From Bacteroidales bacterium (GTDB lineage Bacteria > Bacteroidota > Bacteroidia > Bacteroidales > F082): a stretch of 43,548 bases of DNA. Positions 32,998 through 41,397 of this stretch are shown here, in pieces. Location: contig JAKSMW010000016.1 of the NCBI GenBank assembly GCA_024400395.1, positions 1-43,548 of the forward strand. The letters are read 5' to 3'. Made by a program: the position numbers and the translations under genes. Under the pieces are notes generated by a model. The model made no database searches and had not been told where the DNA came from. It saw nothing but the letters and a program-made list of their open reading frames with translations. How positions within the stretch are numbered: the first letter of the stretch is position 1; the number at the start of each line of letters is the position of its first letter.

Positions 32998-34278
32998 TTA
33001 AAATATCTTAACACCAATACCGAATTGAAAATAAATCAACTTATAATCCACATCGTCAAACACCTTCGACATCTCCAACACAACGCGGGCGTTTATAGAA
33101 CATGCGACATCAACGATCTTGAAGTCACATCCGAGACCGGCAACGAGACCCCAGTTCAACGAGCCGTATTTTTCTTTCAAATAATCCTTTTCACCAGTTG
33201 ACACTGAATAATCAACCTTACAATATTTCCTATAATTTAATATTCCGCCAAGTTCAATCATCGGGCCATATCCGTTTTTCAAGAAATATGTACGAAACGC
33301 AAACGGCAGTTCAATCCCGTCAAAGGTGAACTTATTTATGACACCATAATCCAAAACTTCGTCATTATGACTATACTGGTATCCGGTCCTCGAATAATTC
33401 AAATCAACCGCAAGACCCACGTATCTGTTGAATCTTAATGTGTATTGTCCACCGATGTAGAATGTTGGATAAACCGAATAGTAATCACCAGTTGACCAGT
33501 TGATTGTTTCACCATAAGCATCTTTTCCATAAACATTTGAAATTCCCAAACCGCCCTTTAACCAAAAACCATGTTTAATTTTAGACTTGTTTTTTAATGT
33601 ATTTCCATCATGATGAATTGATGAAGTAACATCAGAAACCTTCCTAAAGCCTGTAGTATCTAATTCGACGAAATTATTATCATCATTAGTAATATAAACT
33701 CTACTTAACTGATAATCATAATCTTCCCTTGCCATAGACTCGAATACTGGCTGTTTTTCCAGCTGGACATACAGATTCGTAACCTTTCCTTCATCAACTA
33801 TGACAACAGTATCGACAGTGTGATAATCCTCAAGTTCAATCTTAACGGCGACGCTGCCTGCCATTATTTTCCCGGAAATACATGGAGTTCTTGTAGGGTA
33901 TTTTATTCCATTGAAATAAACCATTGCTCCAAAAGGTTTGGTGTTAATTCTTAGCATTCCGTACTTCGGTTCCAGCTTAATTTTCACATCAAGTCTTGCA
34001 TCTCCAACCACAATTTCCTCTTGATAGTCATAATACATTTCCTTTTTCACTGTGAGTTGATGTTTTCCGACCTCCACTTTCTTCAAGAATGGTGTATGTC
34101 CCACATGGATTCCATCGATAAAAACTTCCGCATCATTGTCTGGCGCTGTAAAGACACCCAACTCACCAACAATTACAACCTCTTGATTCTGAGCATTTAA
34201 AGAATTTGGTTCAAACGCAAGAGTTCCAAAAACAAAGCAAAAAACAACAATTTTAGTTAAAAAAAACTTAAGCCTCAT
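32998..34278 (-). CDS. PEGA-repeat protein with C-terminal outer-membrane barrel
   Basis: A 426-residue exported protein (signal MRLKFFLTKIVVFCFVFGTLAF...NAQ). Residues about 40-175 hold two PEGA-type beta units: AEVFIDGIHVGHTPFLKKVEVGKHQLTV and GAMVYFNGIKYPTRTPCISGKIMAGS. A charged spacer follows (about 180-240, DNNFVELDTTGFRKVS). The last 185 residues are a small beta barrel (GLGISNVYG, YIGGQYTLRFNRYVGLAVDLNYS) ending in FGIGVKIF. PEGA domains occur in surface and S-layer-type proteins, so a cell-envelope role is likely. It lies immediately upstream of dnaE on the minus strand (5-bp gap), although no shared function is evident. Confidence 0.82.
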   Translation of the reverse strand: MRLKFFLTKIVVFCFVFGTLAFEPNSLNAQNQEVVIVGELGVFTAPDNDAEVFIDGIHVGHTPFLKKVEVGKHQLTVKKEMYYDYQEEIVVGDARLDVKIKLEPKYGMLRINTKPFGAMVYFNGIKYPTRTPCISGKIMAGSVAVKIELEDYHTVDTVVIVDEGKVTNLYVQLEKQPVFESMAREDYDYQLSRVYITNDDNNFVELDTTGFRKVSDVTSSIHHDGNTLKNKSKIKHGFWLKGGLGISNVYGKDAYGETINWSTGDYYSVYPTFYIGGQYTLRFNRYVGLAVDLNYSRTGYQYSHNDEVLDYGVINKFTFDGIELPFAFRTYFLKNGYGPMIELGGILNYRKYCKVDYSVSTGEKDYLKEKYGSLNWGLVAGLGCDFKIVDVACSINARVVLEMSKVFDDVDYKLIYFQFGIGVKIF

Positions 34279-34297
34279 CGTTTCAAATTTTGAACGA

Positions 34298-34305
34298 CAA
34301 AATTA
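34298..34305 (-). promoter_or_regulatory. Candidate -7 box for the PEGA-dnaE unit
   Basis: The minus strand reads TAATTTTG, a TAnnTTTG match 20 bp before ATG 34278. The nearest TTG upstream is 24 nt away rather than 19, so confidence is limited. It is divergent from the rpsP promoter. Confidence 0.4.
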
Positions 34306-34384
34306 GTATTTTTTTTTGATAATAGTTAACAAATGTTTTAAAAAATATTTTTCATCGATATTCATTTCATTTCAAAAAAAGTTG

Positions 34385-34392
34385 TACTTTTG
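34385..34392 (+). promoter_or_regulatory. Candidate -7 box for rpsP
   Basis: TACTTTTG matches TAnnTTTG, with TTC 21 nt upstream in place of TTG. Transcription would start near 34399, exactly where the small leader hairpin at 34400-34416 begins, leaving a leader of about 60 nt. Confidence 0.55.
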
Positions 34393-34399
34393 CAGCCGC

Positions 34400-34416
34400 A
34401 AACCTCGGGTAGGTTT
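34400..34416 (+). promoter_or_regulatory. Leader hairpin upstream of rpsP
   Basis: AAACCT, loop CGGGT and AGGTTT form a 6-bp hairpin at the predicted 5' end of the rpsP transcript. It could protect the mRNA 5' end or bind a ribosomal protein; neither is shown. Confidence 0.35.
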
Positions 34417-34461
34417 GAAGCAACTAATTATAAATCAATTAAACACTAAAAACATTTAATT

Positions 34462-35010
34462 ATGCCAGCAAAAATCAGATTACAGAGACATGGTAAAAAG
34501 GGTCAGCCTTTCTATCACATTGTAATTGCAGACGGTCGCGCACCTCGTGATGGTAGATTTATTGAAAAAATCGGAACTTACAATCCGATAACAAATCCAG
34601 CGGAAATCAGCCTTGATTTCGACAAGGCACTTGATTGGTTGAACAAAGGCGCACAGCCGACAGACACAGTACGTTCAATCCTTTCACGCAAAGGCGTCAT
34701 GCTCAAGAAACACCTTCTCGTCGGTGTTAAGAAAGGCGCATTGACAGCAGAACAGGCAGAAGTCAAATTCCAGGCTTGGATGAAGGAAAAAGAAGCCAAG
34801 GCAGCTAATGACAACAAGATTTCAGCAGAAAAGAAGAGAGCTGACATGAAGGTCAGACTCGAAGCTGAAAGCAAAGTCAACGCAGCACGCGCTGAAGTGA
34901 TCGCCCAGAAGAAGGCCGAACTCGCAGCAAAGGCAGCGGAAGAAGCAGCAGCAAAGGCGGCAGAAGAGGCAGCTACGGAAGCTCCGGCAGAACCAGCTAC
35001 AGAAGCTTAA
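34462..35010 (+). CDS. rpsP: 30S ribosomal protein S16, long Bacteroidota form
   Basis: A 182-residue protein. The first 80 residues are ordinary S16 ([57 protein letters not shown]). The remaining 100 residues are an added tail, first helical and charged ([14 protein letters not shown]), then a low-complexity Ala/Lys/Glu run that ends in PAEPATEA. Such tails are common for S16 in Bacteroidota; bacterial S16 is otherwise 80-90 residues. The gene is monocistronic, with a candidate -7 box 70 bp upstream and a classic terminator 23 bp after the stop. Confidence 0.96.
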   Translation: MPAKIRLQRHGKKGQPFYHIVIADGRAPRDGRFIEKIGTYNPITNPAEISLDFDKALDWLNKGAQPTDTVRSILSRKGVMLKKHLLVGVKKGALTAEQAEVKFQAWMKEKEAKAANDNKISAEKKRADMKVRLEAESKVNAARAEVIAQKKAELAAKAAEEAAAKAAEEAATEAPAEPATEA

Positions 35011-35032
35011 GACATTTCTTGGGAAAAAACGG

Positions 35033-35066
35033 ACAGGGAGAAAACACGTTTTCTCCCTGTTTTTTT
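35033..35066 (+). terminator. Intrinsic terminator after rpsP
   Basis: A perfect 13-bp inverted repeat (35033-35045 with 35048-35060; ACAGGGAGAAAAC and its complement) around a 2-nt centre is followed by seven consecutive T, the standard rho-independent form. Confidence 0.9.
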
Positions 35067-35138
35067 GCCGACTGAAAACGAAATCAGTTTATCTGAATTG
35101 AAACAACATCTTTGCAGACTAAAAGATTCAACTTATCA

Positions 35139-35167
35139 AAAAAGCATCGATTATTTCGATGCTTTTT
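35139..35167 (-). terminator. Intrinsic terminator after clpB (bidirectional)
   Basis: AAAAAGCATCGA (35139-35150) pairs with TCGATGCTTTTT (35156-35167) across a 5-nt loop. It starts 17 bp past the clpB stop, and the A-run gives U-tracts on both strands, so it can stop transcription from either side. Confidence 0.85.
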
Positions 35168-35183
35168 CAAATTCAGATTTCGT

Positions 35184-37265
35184 TTAATTCCTGAAAACCA
35201 ATACATTATCATCAATATCAACGATTATCGGCCTTTCTTTGTTCACTTTGTCGGCGATGACCATCTTCGACAGTTCGTTGAGAAGTTCGCGTTGCATCAT
35301 TCGTTTCACCGGACGAGCTCCGTATTGCGGGTCGTAGCTGACGTGCGCCACGTGTTTCATCGCATTGGGTGTCATGTTGATGTCAATTCCGTTGTTTTTG
35401 AGCATTTCCTTCACTTTCTCGAACTGCATCGAAACGACTTCAACAATCTGGTTTTCAGTAAGTTGCTTAAACACGATAATATCATCGATACGGTTCAGAA
35501 ATTCAGGTCTGAAATGAGCTTTGAGGTCGTTTTCCGGCACGTTTGATGTCATTATGATGATGGTGTTCTTGAAATCAACGAGGCGGCCTTTGTTGTCGGT
35601 GAGGCGTCCGTCGTCGAGCACCTGCAACAGGATGTTGAACACATCAGGATGTGCCTTTTCGATTTCGTCGAGGAGGACGACGGAGTAAGGCTTGCGCCGC
35701 ACGGCTTCGGTGAGCTGGCCGCTTTCTTCGTAGCCTACATATCCTGGAGGCGCGCCGATAAGTCTCGAAACGGTGTGACGTTCCTGATATTCAGACATAT
35801 CGATACGAACCATATTGTTCTCGTTGTCGAAAAGGAACTCGGCGAGAGCCTTTGCGAGTTCGGTTTTCCCGACGCCAGTGGTACCGAGGAAGATGAACGA
35901 GCCGACAGGACGTTTTGAATCTTGCAGTCCCGCCCTGCTTCTGCGTATTGCATCGGAAACGGCGGTGATAGCCTCCTCCTGCCCCACCACGCGTTTATGC
36001 AGTTCCGATTCAAGATTCAGCAGTTTCTCACGTTCACTCTGCATCATTTTATGCACCGGTATGCCTGTCCAACGGGAAACGATTTCGGCGATGTCGTCGG
36101 AAGAGACTTCCTCATCGACGAGCGGTTTGTCGCCCTGCACGACTTGAAGTTGTTCTTTCGCTTTGCTGATGATGTCTTCCGACTCGCGAATTTTTCCGTA
36201 ACGCAGTTCAGCCACCTTGCCGTAGTTGCCTTCGCGTTCAGCGACGTCGGCCTGATGCTTGAACATCTCGATGTTTTTCTTCTCGCGTTGAATCTTCTCG
36301 ACGAAGCCGCGCTCGGTCTCCCACCGCATCCGCAGATTTTCGCGTTCCACGTTCAACTCATTGATTTCCTTGGTCAGTTCGGCTACTTTCTTCTCGTCTT
36401 TCTCGCGTTTGATAGCCTCGCGTTCGATCTCGAGCTGGCGTATTTTCCGTTGAACATCTTCAAGTTCTTCCGGAACTGAATTTATTTGAAGTCGAAGTCG
36501 GGAAGCCGCCTCGTCAATCAGATCGATGGCTTTGTCAGGCAGGAATCTGTCGGAAATATAACGTATTGAGAGGTCAACGGCGGAGACGATAGCCTCGTCG
36601 AGGATGCGCACCTGATGATGCGTCTCGTATTTCTCTTTCAAACCACGAAGTATTGAGACCGCCGACTGTTCGTCAGGTTCGTCAACCATCACGATTTGGA
36701 AACGACGTTCGAGAGCCTTGTCTTTCTCGAAATATTTCTGATATTCGTTGAGTGTCGTGGCTCCGATGGCACGCAGTTCGCCGCGGGCGAGCGCAGGCTT
36801 GAGGATGTTCGCCGCATCCATCGCACCTTCACCGCCGCCGGCACCGACAAGCGTGTGTATCTCATCAATGAAAAGTATCACCTCGCCATCGCTTTCGACG
36901 ACTTCCCTGATGACTGATTTCAGTCGTTCCTCGAACTCGCCCTTATACATCGCACCGGCTATAAGTGCACCCATATCAAGCGAATACACCTTCCGTGACT
37001 TCAGATTTTCAGGAACGTCACCGCTCACGATACGCTCGGCGAGACCCTCGGCGATGGCTGTTTTCCCAACACCAGGCTCACCTATTAATATAGGGTTGTT
37101 CTTCGTGCGCCGCGACAGAATCTGAAGCACACGACGAATCTCTTCATCGCGGCCAATCACCGGATCGAGTCTGCCTTTTTCAGCAAGTTCATTGAGGTTT
37201 CGAGCAAACTTGTTCAATGACTCAAAACCCTGCTTCTGCCGATTGTTTTTTGTGTTATTCTCCAT
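35184..37265 (-). CDS. clpB: ClpB disaggregase lacking the N-terminal domain
   Basis: A 693-residue Hsp100 ATPase that rescues aggregated proteins together with DnaK. It begins only 25 residues before the first AAA+ module: GEPGVGKT at 62-69, [17 protein letters not shown] long coiled-coil middle domain (about 260-385) separates ClpB from ClpA/ClpC. The second module has GTTGVGKT at 461-468, [14 protein letters not shown] and [10 protein letters not shown]. Full ClpB is about 860 residues; the Clp_N domain (about 150) is absent, and the 252-bp gap upstream cannot hold it. Between TSN and FRPEF there are 9 residues against 29 in E. coli ClpB, an in-frame deletion after sensor 1. The gene is monocistronic with a clear terminator. 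No promoter was recognised. Confidence 0.93.
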   Translation of the reverse strand: MENNTKNNRQKQGFESLNKFARNLNELAEKGRLDPVIGRDEEIRRVLQILSRRTKNNPILIGEPGVGKTAIAEGLAERIVSGDVPENLKSRKVYSLDMGALIAGAMYKGEFEERLKSVIREVVESDGEVILFIDEIHTLVGAGGGEGAMDAANILKPALARGELRAIGATTLNEYQKYFEKDKALERRFQIVMVDEPDEQSAVSILRGLKEKYETHHQVRILDEAIVSAVDLSIRYISDRFLPDKAIDLIDEAASRLRLQINSVPEELEDVQRKIRQLEIEREAIKREKDEKKVAELTKEINELNVERENLRMRWETERGFVEKIQREKKNIEMFKHQADVAEREGNYGKVAELRYGKIRESEDIISKAKEQLQVVQGDKPLVDEEVSSDDIAEIVSRWTGIPVHKMMQSEREKLLNLESELHKRVVGQEEAITAVSDAIRRSRAGLQDSKRPVGSFIFLGTTGVGKTELAKALAEFLFDNENNMVRIDMSEYQERHTVSRLIGAPPGYVGYEESGQLTEAVRRKPYSVVLLDEIEKAHPDVFNILLQVLDDGRLTDNKGRLVDFKNTIIIMTSNVPENDLKAHFRPEFLNRIDDIIVFKQLTENQIVEVVSMQFEKVKEMLKNNGIDINMTPNAMKHVAHVSYDPQYGARPVKRMMQRELLNELSKMVIADKVNKERPIIVDIDDNVLVFRN

Positions 37266-37491
37266 TGTTTTTTACTCCTTTTAAAATTTTGCCGCAACGT
37301 CATCAAACAAATAACCATCTCATGTTTTACGCCAAATTGACATATTTTTTTTGTAATTACTAAACAAAAGATGACATTTTGACAGCCAAGCAAAAAAAAT
37401 CACAAAACATTCTTACTTCAATGCAATCAAAACAATTTCATTTTCAAAACAATAAATTATTTGTTTTAGCATTATTATTCAAGATTTTTAT

Positions 37492-37499
37492 TATTTTTG
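37492..37499 (+). promoter_or_regulatory. Candidate -7 box for the type IX cargo gene
   Basis: TATTTTTG matches TAnnTTTG and ends 18 bp before ATG 37518. No TTG is found 19 nt upstream, so the -33 element is weak. The rest of the AT-rich gap 37266-37491 shows no gene. Confidence 0.45.
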
Positions 37500-37517
37500 C
37501 AAATCAATATTTTTAAA

Positions 37518-38726
37518 ATGAAAAGTTATAGAAAAACATTAAATAAAATCACATATCTAATTGTTTTACTGACAATTACTGCATTTTCCGCAAAGGCGCA
37601 GTCTAATTGTGAAATATTATTTGACGGCGAGATAGTCGAAGACCCGATTACGGTTTGCTACGGCGAGACAGTTAAACTATCGGTGGCAGGTTACAATCCA
37701 GATTACAAATACACATGGATGCACAATGGCGTTGTCTGTGATACAATCAACAATTACATTGAATATATCATAACCGAAAACAACAACATTTTTTCAGTAA
37801 ATGTAAGAAACAAAGTTACATTTGACGAATGCGATGACGTGATTACCATCATGATGCATCCGAAATTGAACATCATTTTCAACCAGACAAAACTCACATG
37901 CAGCGTGAGTGACCCGGAAGTTGGCGGGACAGGCCAAGTGAGGGCTTACGTTGAAGGCGACACCGTAAAGCCATACAGATACATTTACGAATGGAACACT
38001 CCGAATCAGGATTTCAACGACCCGCAGGTGGCGAAATGGCTTCTGGCAAAAGAATATGAAATAACCGTAACCGACACAGTTACAGGATGTTCCCAGACGG
38101 AAAAGTATCGCGTCAGGTCATATCCGAACCCCGAAATTGAGATCTATTCTGACCCGCAGGACACGGTTTATCTTCAGCGGCCTTTTGTGACATGGAGCTT
38201 TGAGAACGAATCGGACACAATCGGCGTTTCCAATTTCTTCTGGAAGTTCAGGGAAGACGAAACGAGCTACAGCGAAGAAATGCCGACCATCACCTACCTT
38301 GAAGAAGACGAGGGCAAGCCTGTAAAGACATATCTGACGGTGACAAGCGACTGCGGCTGCGACACGACTTACGAAAGTGAAATTCTGGTTTTACCTGTGA
38401 AACTTAAGATTCCGAACATCTTCACACCAAACGGCGACGGCAAAAACGACTATTTCATCATCGGATACGATGAGTCGGGCGGAGAACCTGAAGGACGCGG
38501 ATTCGAATACGAGAAATATGTCACATTGAGCGAATATTATGTAAGCCATGAACTTATCATATTCAACAGATGGGGACGAATCGTCTACGAATCAAAAGAT
38601 TACAAGAACGACTGGGATGGCGGAAAACTTCCGGACGGAACATATTTCTACGTCTTGGAATGCGTCGGGAAATACAGAAACGACAGATACCAAGGTGCAG
38701 TAATGATTTGGGACAGCGGACGATAG
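37518..38726 (+). CDS. Secreted protein with type IX (CHU_C, type B) sorting domain
   Basis: A 402-residue exported protein. I chose ATG 37518, giving signal peptide [28 protein letters not shown]; the in-frame TTG at 37497 lies inside the candidate -7 box. The middle consists of Ig/PKD-like beta modules ([38 protein letters not shown]). The last 85 residues are the gliding-motility-associated C-terminal domain: [53 protein letters not shown]. That domain directs export by the type IX system and attachment at the surface. The passenger has no enzyme motif, so an adhesin-like or structural role is inferred. Its presence implies a working type IX system elsewhere in the genome. Confidence 0.93.
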   Translation: MKSYRKTLNKITYLIVLLTITAFSAKAQSNCEILFDGEIVEDPITVCYGETVKLSVAGYNPDYKYTWMHNGVVCDTINNYIEYIITENNNIFSVNVRNKVTFDECDDVITIMMHPKLNIIFNQTKLTCSVSDPEVGGTGQVRAYVEGDTVKPYRYIYEWNTPNQDFNDPQVAKWLLAKEYEITVTDTVTGCSQTEKYRVRSYPNPEIEIYSDPQDTVYLQRPFVTWSFENESDTIGVSNFFWKFREDETSYSEEMPTITYLEEDEGKPVKTYLTVTSDCGCDTTYESEILVLPVKLKIPNIFTPNGDGKNDYFIIGYDESGGEPEGRGFEYEKYVTLSEYYVSHELIIFNRWGRIVYESKDYKNDWDGGKLPDGTYFYVLECVGKYRNDRYQGAVMIWDSGR

Positions 38727-38727
38727 T

Positions 38728-38778
38728 ATTCAGGTATTTAGGTAATTAGGTGTTTTAGGTATTTAGGTATAAAGGTTA
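38728..38778. repeat. Short AGGTATTT-type intergenic repeat array
   Basis: Four to five imperfect units of TTTAGGT/ATTAGGT/TTTTAGGT run from just after the type IX cargo gene stop to the region before the DUF1573 gene. They share AGGTATTT and AGGTAATTAGG words with the array at 27903-27992 (there partly inverted). This suggests a dispersed family rather than a gene feature. Confidence 0.65.
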
Positions 38779-38795
38779 AAAGTAAATTAGTTGTT

Positions 38796-39260
38796 ATGAT
38801 GAAAAAGATATTTTTACAGGTTTCGATTACGGTTTTGGTTATGGTTTTGGTTTGTTCTTGCGAATCAAATGACGGCAAGATTTCGACAAATTTGGTGAAC
38901 AATCCTGCATCGGCGACTGTGGGCACAAACACAAAAGAACCGAAAATCGTATTTGACGTCATGGAACACGACTTCGGCAAGATGCTTCAGGGCGAGCAGG
39001 TTTCATTCACATATAAATTCAAGAACACAGGAAACGCACCTTTGCTCATATCATCTGTTGACAAAACATGTGGATGCACCGACATCAAATTCCCGCAGAC
39101 ACCAATCAAAGCGGGCGACCAAGGTTCTATCACTATTTCCTATAACAGCGAAGGGCACAAGGGTTTCCAGAACAAACGTGTTGTCGTAAGGTCAAACACA
39201 AACCCTGCGGAGACGGTCCTGAGATTCAAGGCACTCGTTGAAACAGCCGACGGATACTAA
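38796..39260 (+). CDS. DUF1573 lipoprotein
   Basis: A 154-residue exported protein with a signal sequence ending near VLVCSC, so lipidation at Cys23 is likely. The start may be either of two adjacent ATGs (38796 or 38799). From about 50 onward it is a single Ig-like/ASPM-SPD-2-Hydin-type beta sandwich typical of DUF1573: MEHDFGKMLQGEQVSFTYKFKNTGNAPLLI, then TCGCTDI, then GDQGSITISYNSEGHKGFQNKRVVVRSN. The CGCT motif is nearly invariant in the family; its role is unknown. It stands at the head of the DUF1573-yajC-ybbR-coaE block, an order I know from other Bacteroidales. Confidence 0.92.
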   Translation: MMKKIFLQVSITVLVMVLVCSCESNDGKISTNLVNNPASATVGTNTKEPKIVFDVMEHDFGKMLQGEQVSFTYKFKNTGNAPLLISSVDKTCGCTDIKFPQTPIKAGDQGSITISYNSEGHKGFQNKRVVVRSNTNPAETVLRFKALVETADGY

Positions 39261-39261
39261 T

Positions 39262-39302
39262 TAGATTCAAAGATTCAAAAATTCAAAAATTTAATAATTC
39301 AA
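39262..39302. repeat. ATTCAAA-type low-complexity tandem tract
   Basis: Imperfect 8-9 nt units GATTCAAA, GATTCAAAAA, TTCAAAAATTT and AATTC fill the gap between the DUF1573 and yajC genes. No hairpin or promoter is evident; it looks like simple-sequence expansion. Confidence 0.5.
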
Positions 39303-39312
39303 TATTTAATAT

Positions 39313-39630
39313 ATGAACACATTATTTATTTTACTTCAGCAGCCTGCGGCGCAGCAAGGCGGCGGCTGGTCAGGAATCATCATGATTGTTGCATTATTCA
39401 TCGTCTTATGGCTGTTCTTTATCAGACCGCAAAACAAGAAACAGAAAGAAGCGCAGAAATTCCGCGAAGCCTTGCAGAAAGGTGACAATGTCGTCACAAT
39501 CGGCGGCATCCACGGCAAAGTCGCAGAAGTGAAAGAGACAACAGTCTTTGTCACAGTTGACAACAACGTAAAAATCGAGGTTGAGAAATCAGCACTCGTC
39601 GCATCTCCGGCACAGGTCGGACAAGCTTAA
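39313..39630 (+). CDS. yajC: Sec translocon accessory subunit YajC
   Basis: A 105-residue single-span inner-membrane protein. The N-terminus is short and Gln/Gly-rich (LLQQPAAQQGGGW). A membrane helix follows at about 19-37 (IIMIVALFIVLWLFFI), then the family motif RPQNKKQKEAQKFREAL and the beta-rich cytoplasmic tail GDNVVTIGGIHGKV...VFVTVDNNVKIEVEKSALV. It associates with SecDF in protein export. It follows the DUF1573 gene by 52 bp and precedes ybbR by 74 bp, with a hairpin in that second gap. Confidence 0.96.
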   Translation: MNTLFILLQQPAAQQGGGWSGIIMIVALFIVLWLFFIRPQNKKQKEAQKFREALQKGDNVVTIGGIHGKVAEVKETTVFVTVDNNVKIEVEKSALVASPAQVGQA

Positions 39631-39642
39631 CAAACACCAAAA

Positions 39643-39691
39643 AGAGTTTAAGGTTTGTGACGGACACATCTTCGCCAGAACCTTAAACTCT
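39643..39691 (+). terminator. Long hairpin between yajC and the YbbR gene
   Basis: A perfect 13-bp inverted repeat (AGAGTTTAAGGTT at 39643-39655, complement at 39679-39691) with a 23-nt loop starts 12 bp after the yajC stop. No U-tract follows. It may end some transcripts or act as an RNA-processing or stability element inside the operon. Confidence 0.55.
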
Positions 39692-39704
39692 GCCCTCATG
39701 TGAT

Positions 39705-40646
39705 ATGAAATCAACAGACAAAAACTCAAATATCAACCGGTTCGGAGGATTCCTGATATTTTTCAGCGTCGCCGCATTGTCATGGTTAGTGATGAAATTG
39801 TCAAATGATTACACTATCACTTTGAAATTCAACGCCAAGTTTTCCGACGCACCGGCAAGCAGAATCATCCCACAAAAAGATTATCCCATCGATGCGACAG
39901 TCACCGCATCCGGATTCAAACTCCTGAAATATTATTTCAAACCAACAAATTCAAGAAACATAAATGTCACACTTAAAGATGCCAAATACAAGATTTTAAG
40001 CGACAACAGATATTCTGTAGGGAACACTTTGATAAAAGAATCAATTGCCGACTTCCTCGAAATCAACATTTACAACATCGAACTTCCACAGGCTGACTAT
40101 ATCTTTACGATGAACAAACTCGCATCCAAACGAGTCAAAGTCAACCTCCAGACCGACATCAGTTTCAAAAGCCAGTACAACATCTATGGTGAGCCGTCAG
40201 TATCACCGGATTCAATTACAATTTTCGGTTCTTATCACGACATAAAAGACTTACAATTTGTAAACACCCAAACAATTGCAATGAAAAATGTCGTAGATGA
40301 CATCAATGAATCTGTTGATTTGAAATTTGAAGACGAAACATACGCAGAAATCAAAAAAGTAGATGTAAACATCAGAGTTGAGAAATTTACCGAAGCGGAA
40401 ATGACGCTTCCTATCAACACGTTGGGTGTCAACAACTTGGTTATTTTCCCCGACAAGGCAAAAATAAAATACATTGTCGCCCTGGACGATTATCCGAACA
40501 TCAGCACTATGTCTTTCAACATTGAAATTGACACGACAAATTTCAAAACATCGGAGTTTTTGCCACTAAAACCCGCCGTTTATCCGAACAACACTTCTAT
40601 TATCGGGATCTATCCAGATAAAGTCGAATATCTCATGACAAAATAA
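39705..40646 (+). CDS. YbbR-domain membrane protein
   Basis: A 313-residue protein with a cytoplasmic N-terminus, one membrane helix (about 14-31, GGFLIFFSVAALSWLVMK) and an extracytoplasmic beta-rich remainder. It holds about two YbbR-type repeats (DYPIDATVTASGFKLLKYYF, VKVNLQTDISFKSQYNIYGEPSVSPDSITIFG). In Firmicutes YbbR proteins (CdaR) regulate the c-di-AMP cyclase CdaA. In Bacteroidota the partner is not next door, and the conserved neighbours are yajC and coaE, as here. It starts 74 bp after yajC and ends 3 bp before coaE. Confidence 0.9.
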   Translation: MKSTDKNSNINRFGGFLIFFSVAALSWLVMKLSNDYTITLKFNAKFSDAPASRIIPQKDYPIDATVTASGFKLLKYYFKPTNSRNINVTLKDAKYKILSDNRYSVGNTLIKESIADFLEINIYNIELPQADYIFTMNKLASKRVKVNLQTDISFKSQYNIYGEPSVSPDSITIFGSYHDIKDLQFVNTQTIAMKNVVDDINESVDLKFEDETYAEIKKVDVNIRVEKFTEAEMTLPINTLGVNNLVIFPDKAKIKYIVALDDYPNISTMSFNIEIDTTNFKTSEFLPLKPAVYPNNTSIIGIYPDKVEYLMTK

Positions 40647-40649
40647 GGC

Positions 40650-41243
40650 ATGATAAAGATCGGCATCACAGGCAACATCGGCAGCGGAAAAAGTTTCATC
40701 TGCAACATATTTGAAAGAAAAGGAATTCCGGTTTTTTATTCCGATGACGAGACGAAACAATTGTATTACGATTCACAAATCAAACAACTGATTATCAATC
40801 GCTTCGGTGGAGATATCTATTTAAAAGACGGAACACTTAACAAGAAGTTGTTGAGCAGTTTGATTTTCGGGAATGATGACAATTTAAAATTCATCGAAGA
40901 CACGCTCTACCCTACTCTGTTTCAACGTTTTAACGAATGGTGTGAAAACCAGACTGCTTCGTTTGTATTGTTTGAGTCGGCGATATTGTTTGAAAAAAAA
41001 CTCACAAACCATTTCGACAAAATCATCTTCGTTTCAGCACCAGAAAGCATTCGTATTCAACGTGTTATTGAACGCGACAAATGCACAGAAGACGTTGTAA
41101 GAGCGAGAATGTCACTGCAATGGAGCGACGAGACAAAAATCCCGAAAGCTGATTACGTGATTGTTCACGACGGGAACGATGATGTCGAAAAAGAAGTCGG
41201 AAATCTGATTAACGTTTTATCTCACACAAATACCACATGCTAA
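40650..41243 (+). CDS. coaE: Dephospho-CoA kinase
   Basis: A 197-residue P-loop kinase catalysing the last step of coenzyme A synthesis. GITGNIGSGKS at the N-terminus is Walker A. FYSDDETKQLYYDSQIK holds the substrate-binding Asp region, LFESAILFEKKL the second substrate block, and QRVIERDKCTEDVVRARMSLQ the lid helix with catalytic Arg residues. Length is normal. It starts 3 bp after the YbbR gene stop and is the last gene of the DUF1573-yajC-ybbR-coaE block. Beyond it the sequence changes to an accessory region with no further core genes. Confidence 0.95.
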   Translation: MIKIGITGNIGSGKSFICNIFERKGIPVFYSDDETKQLYYDSQIKQLIINRFGGDIYLKDGTLNKKLLSSLIFGNDDNLKFIEDTLYPTLFQRFNEWCENQTASFVLFESAILFEKKLTNHFDKIIFVSAPESIRIQRVIERDKCTEDVVRARMSLQWSDETKIPKADYVIVHDGNDDVEKEVGNLINVLSHTNTTC

Positions 41244-41329
41244 TGCTGCAGGCTTACCTGCCCACTGAGTCAGAACAATAACGTGTAATTTTTTATTAAC
41301 AATTTTTAATGTCTGATTTTACAATTTTG

Positions 41330-41337
41330 TATTTTTG
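41330..41337 (+). promoter_or_regulatory. Candidate -7 box upstream of the structured leader
   Basis: TATTTTTG matches TAnnTTTG, placing a transcript start near 41344, about 55 nt before the first paired segment of the structured element. There is no TTG 19 nt upstream. The rest of 41244-41397 shows no gene; it is AT-rich. Confidence 0.5.
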
Positions 41338-41397
41338 CAAACTGAATGAAGAAATGTAAAATAGAAAATAATTGAATAAAAATTAGACATAACTAAA

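Noticed and set aside
35922-36479. Plus-strand 185-residue frame opposite the ClpB middle domain
   Set aside because: Shadow of the charged coiled-coil coding region.
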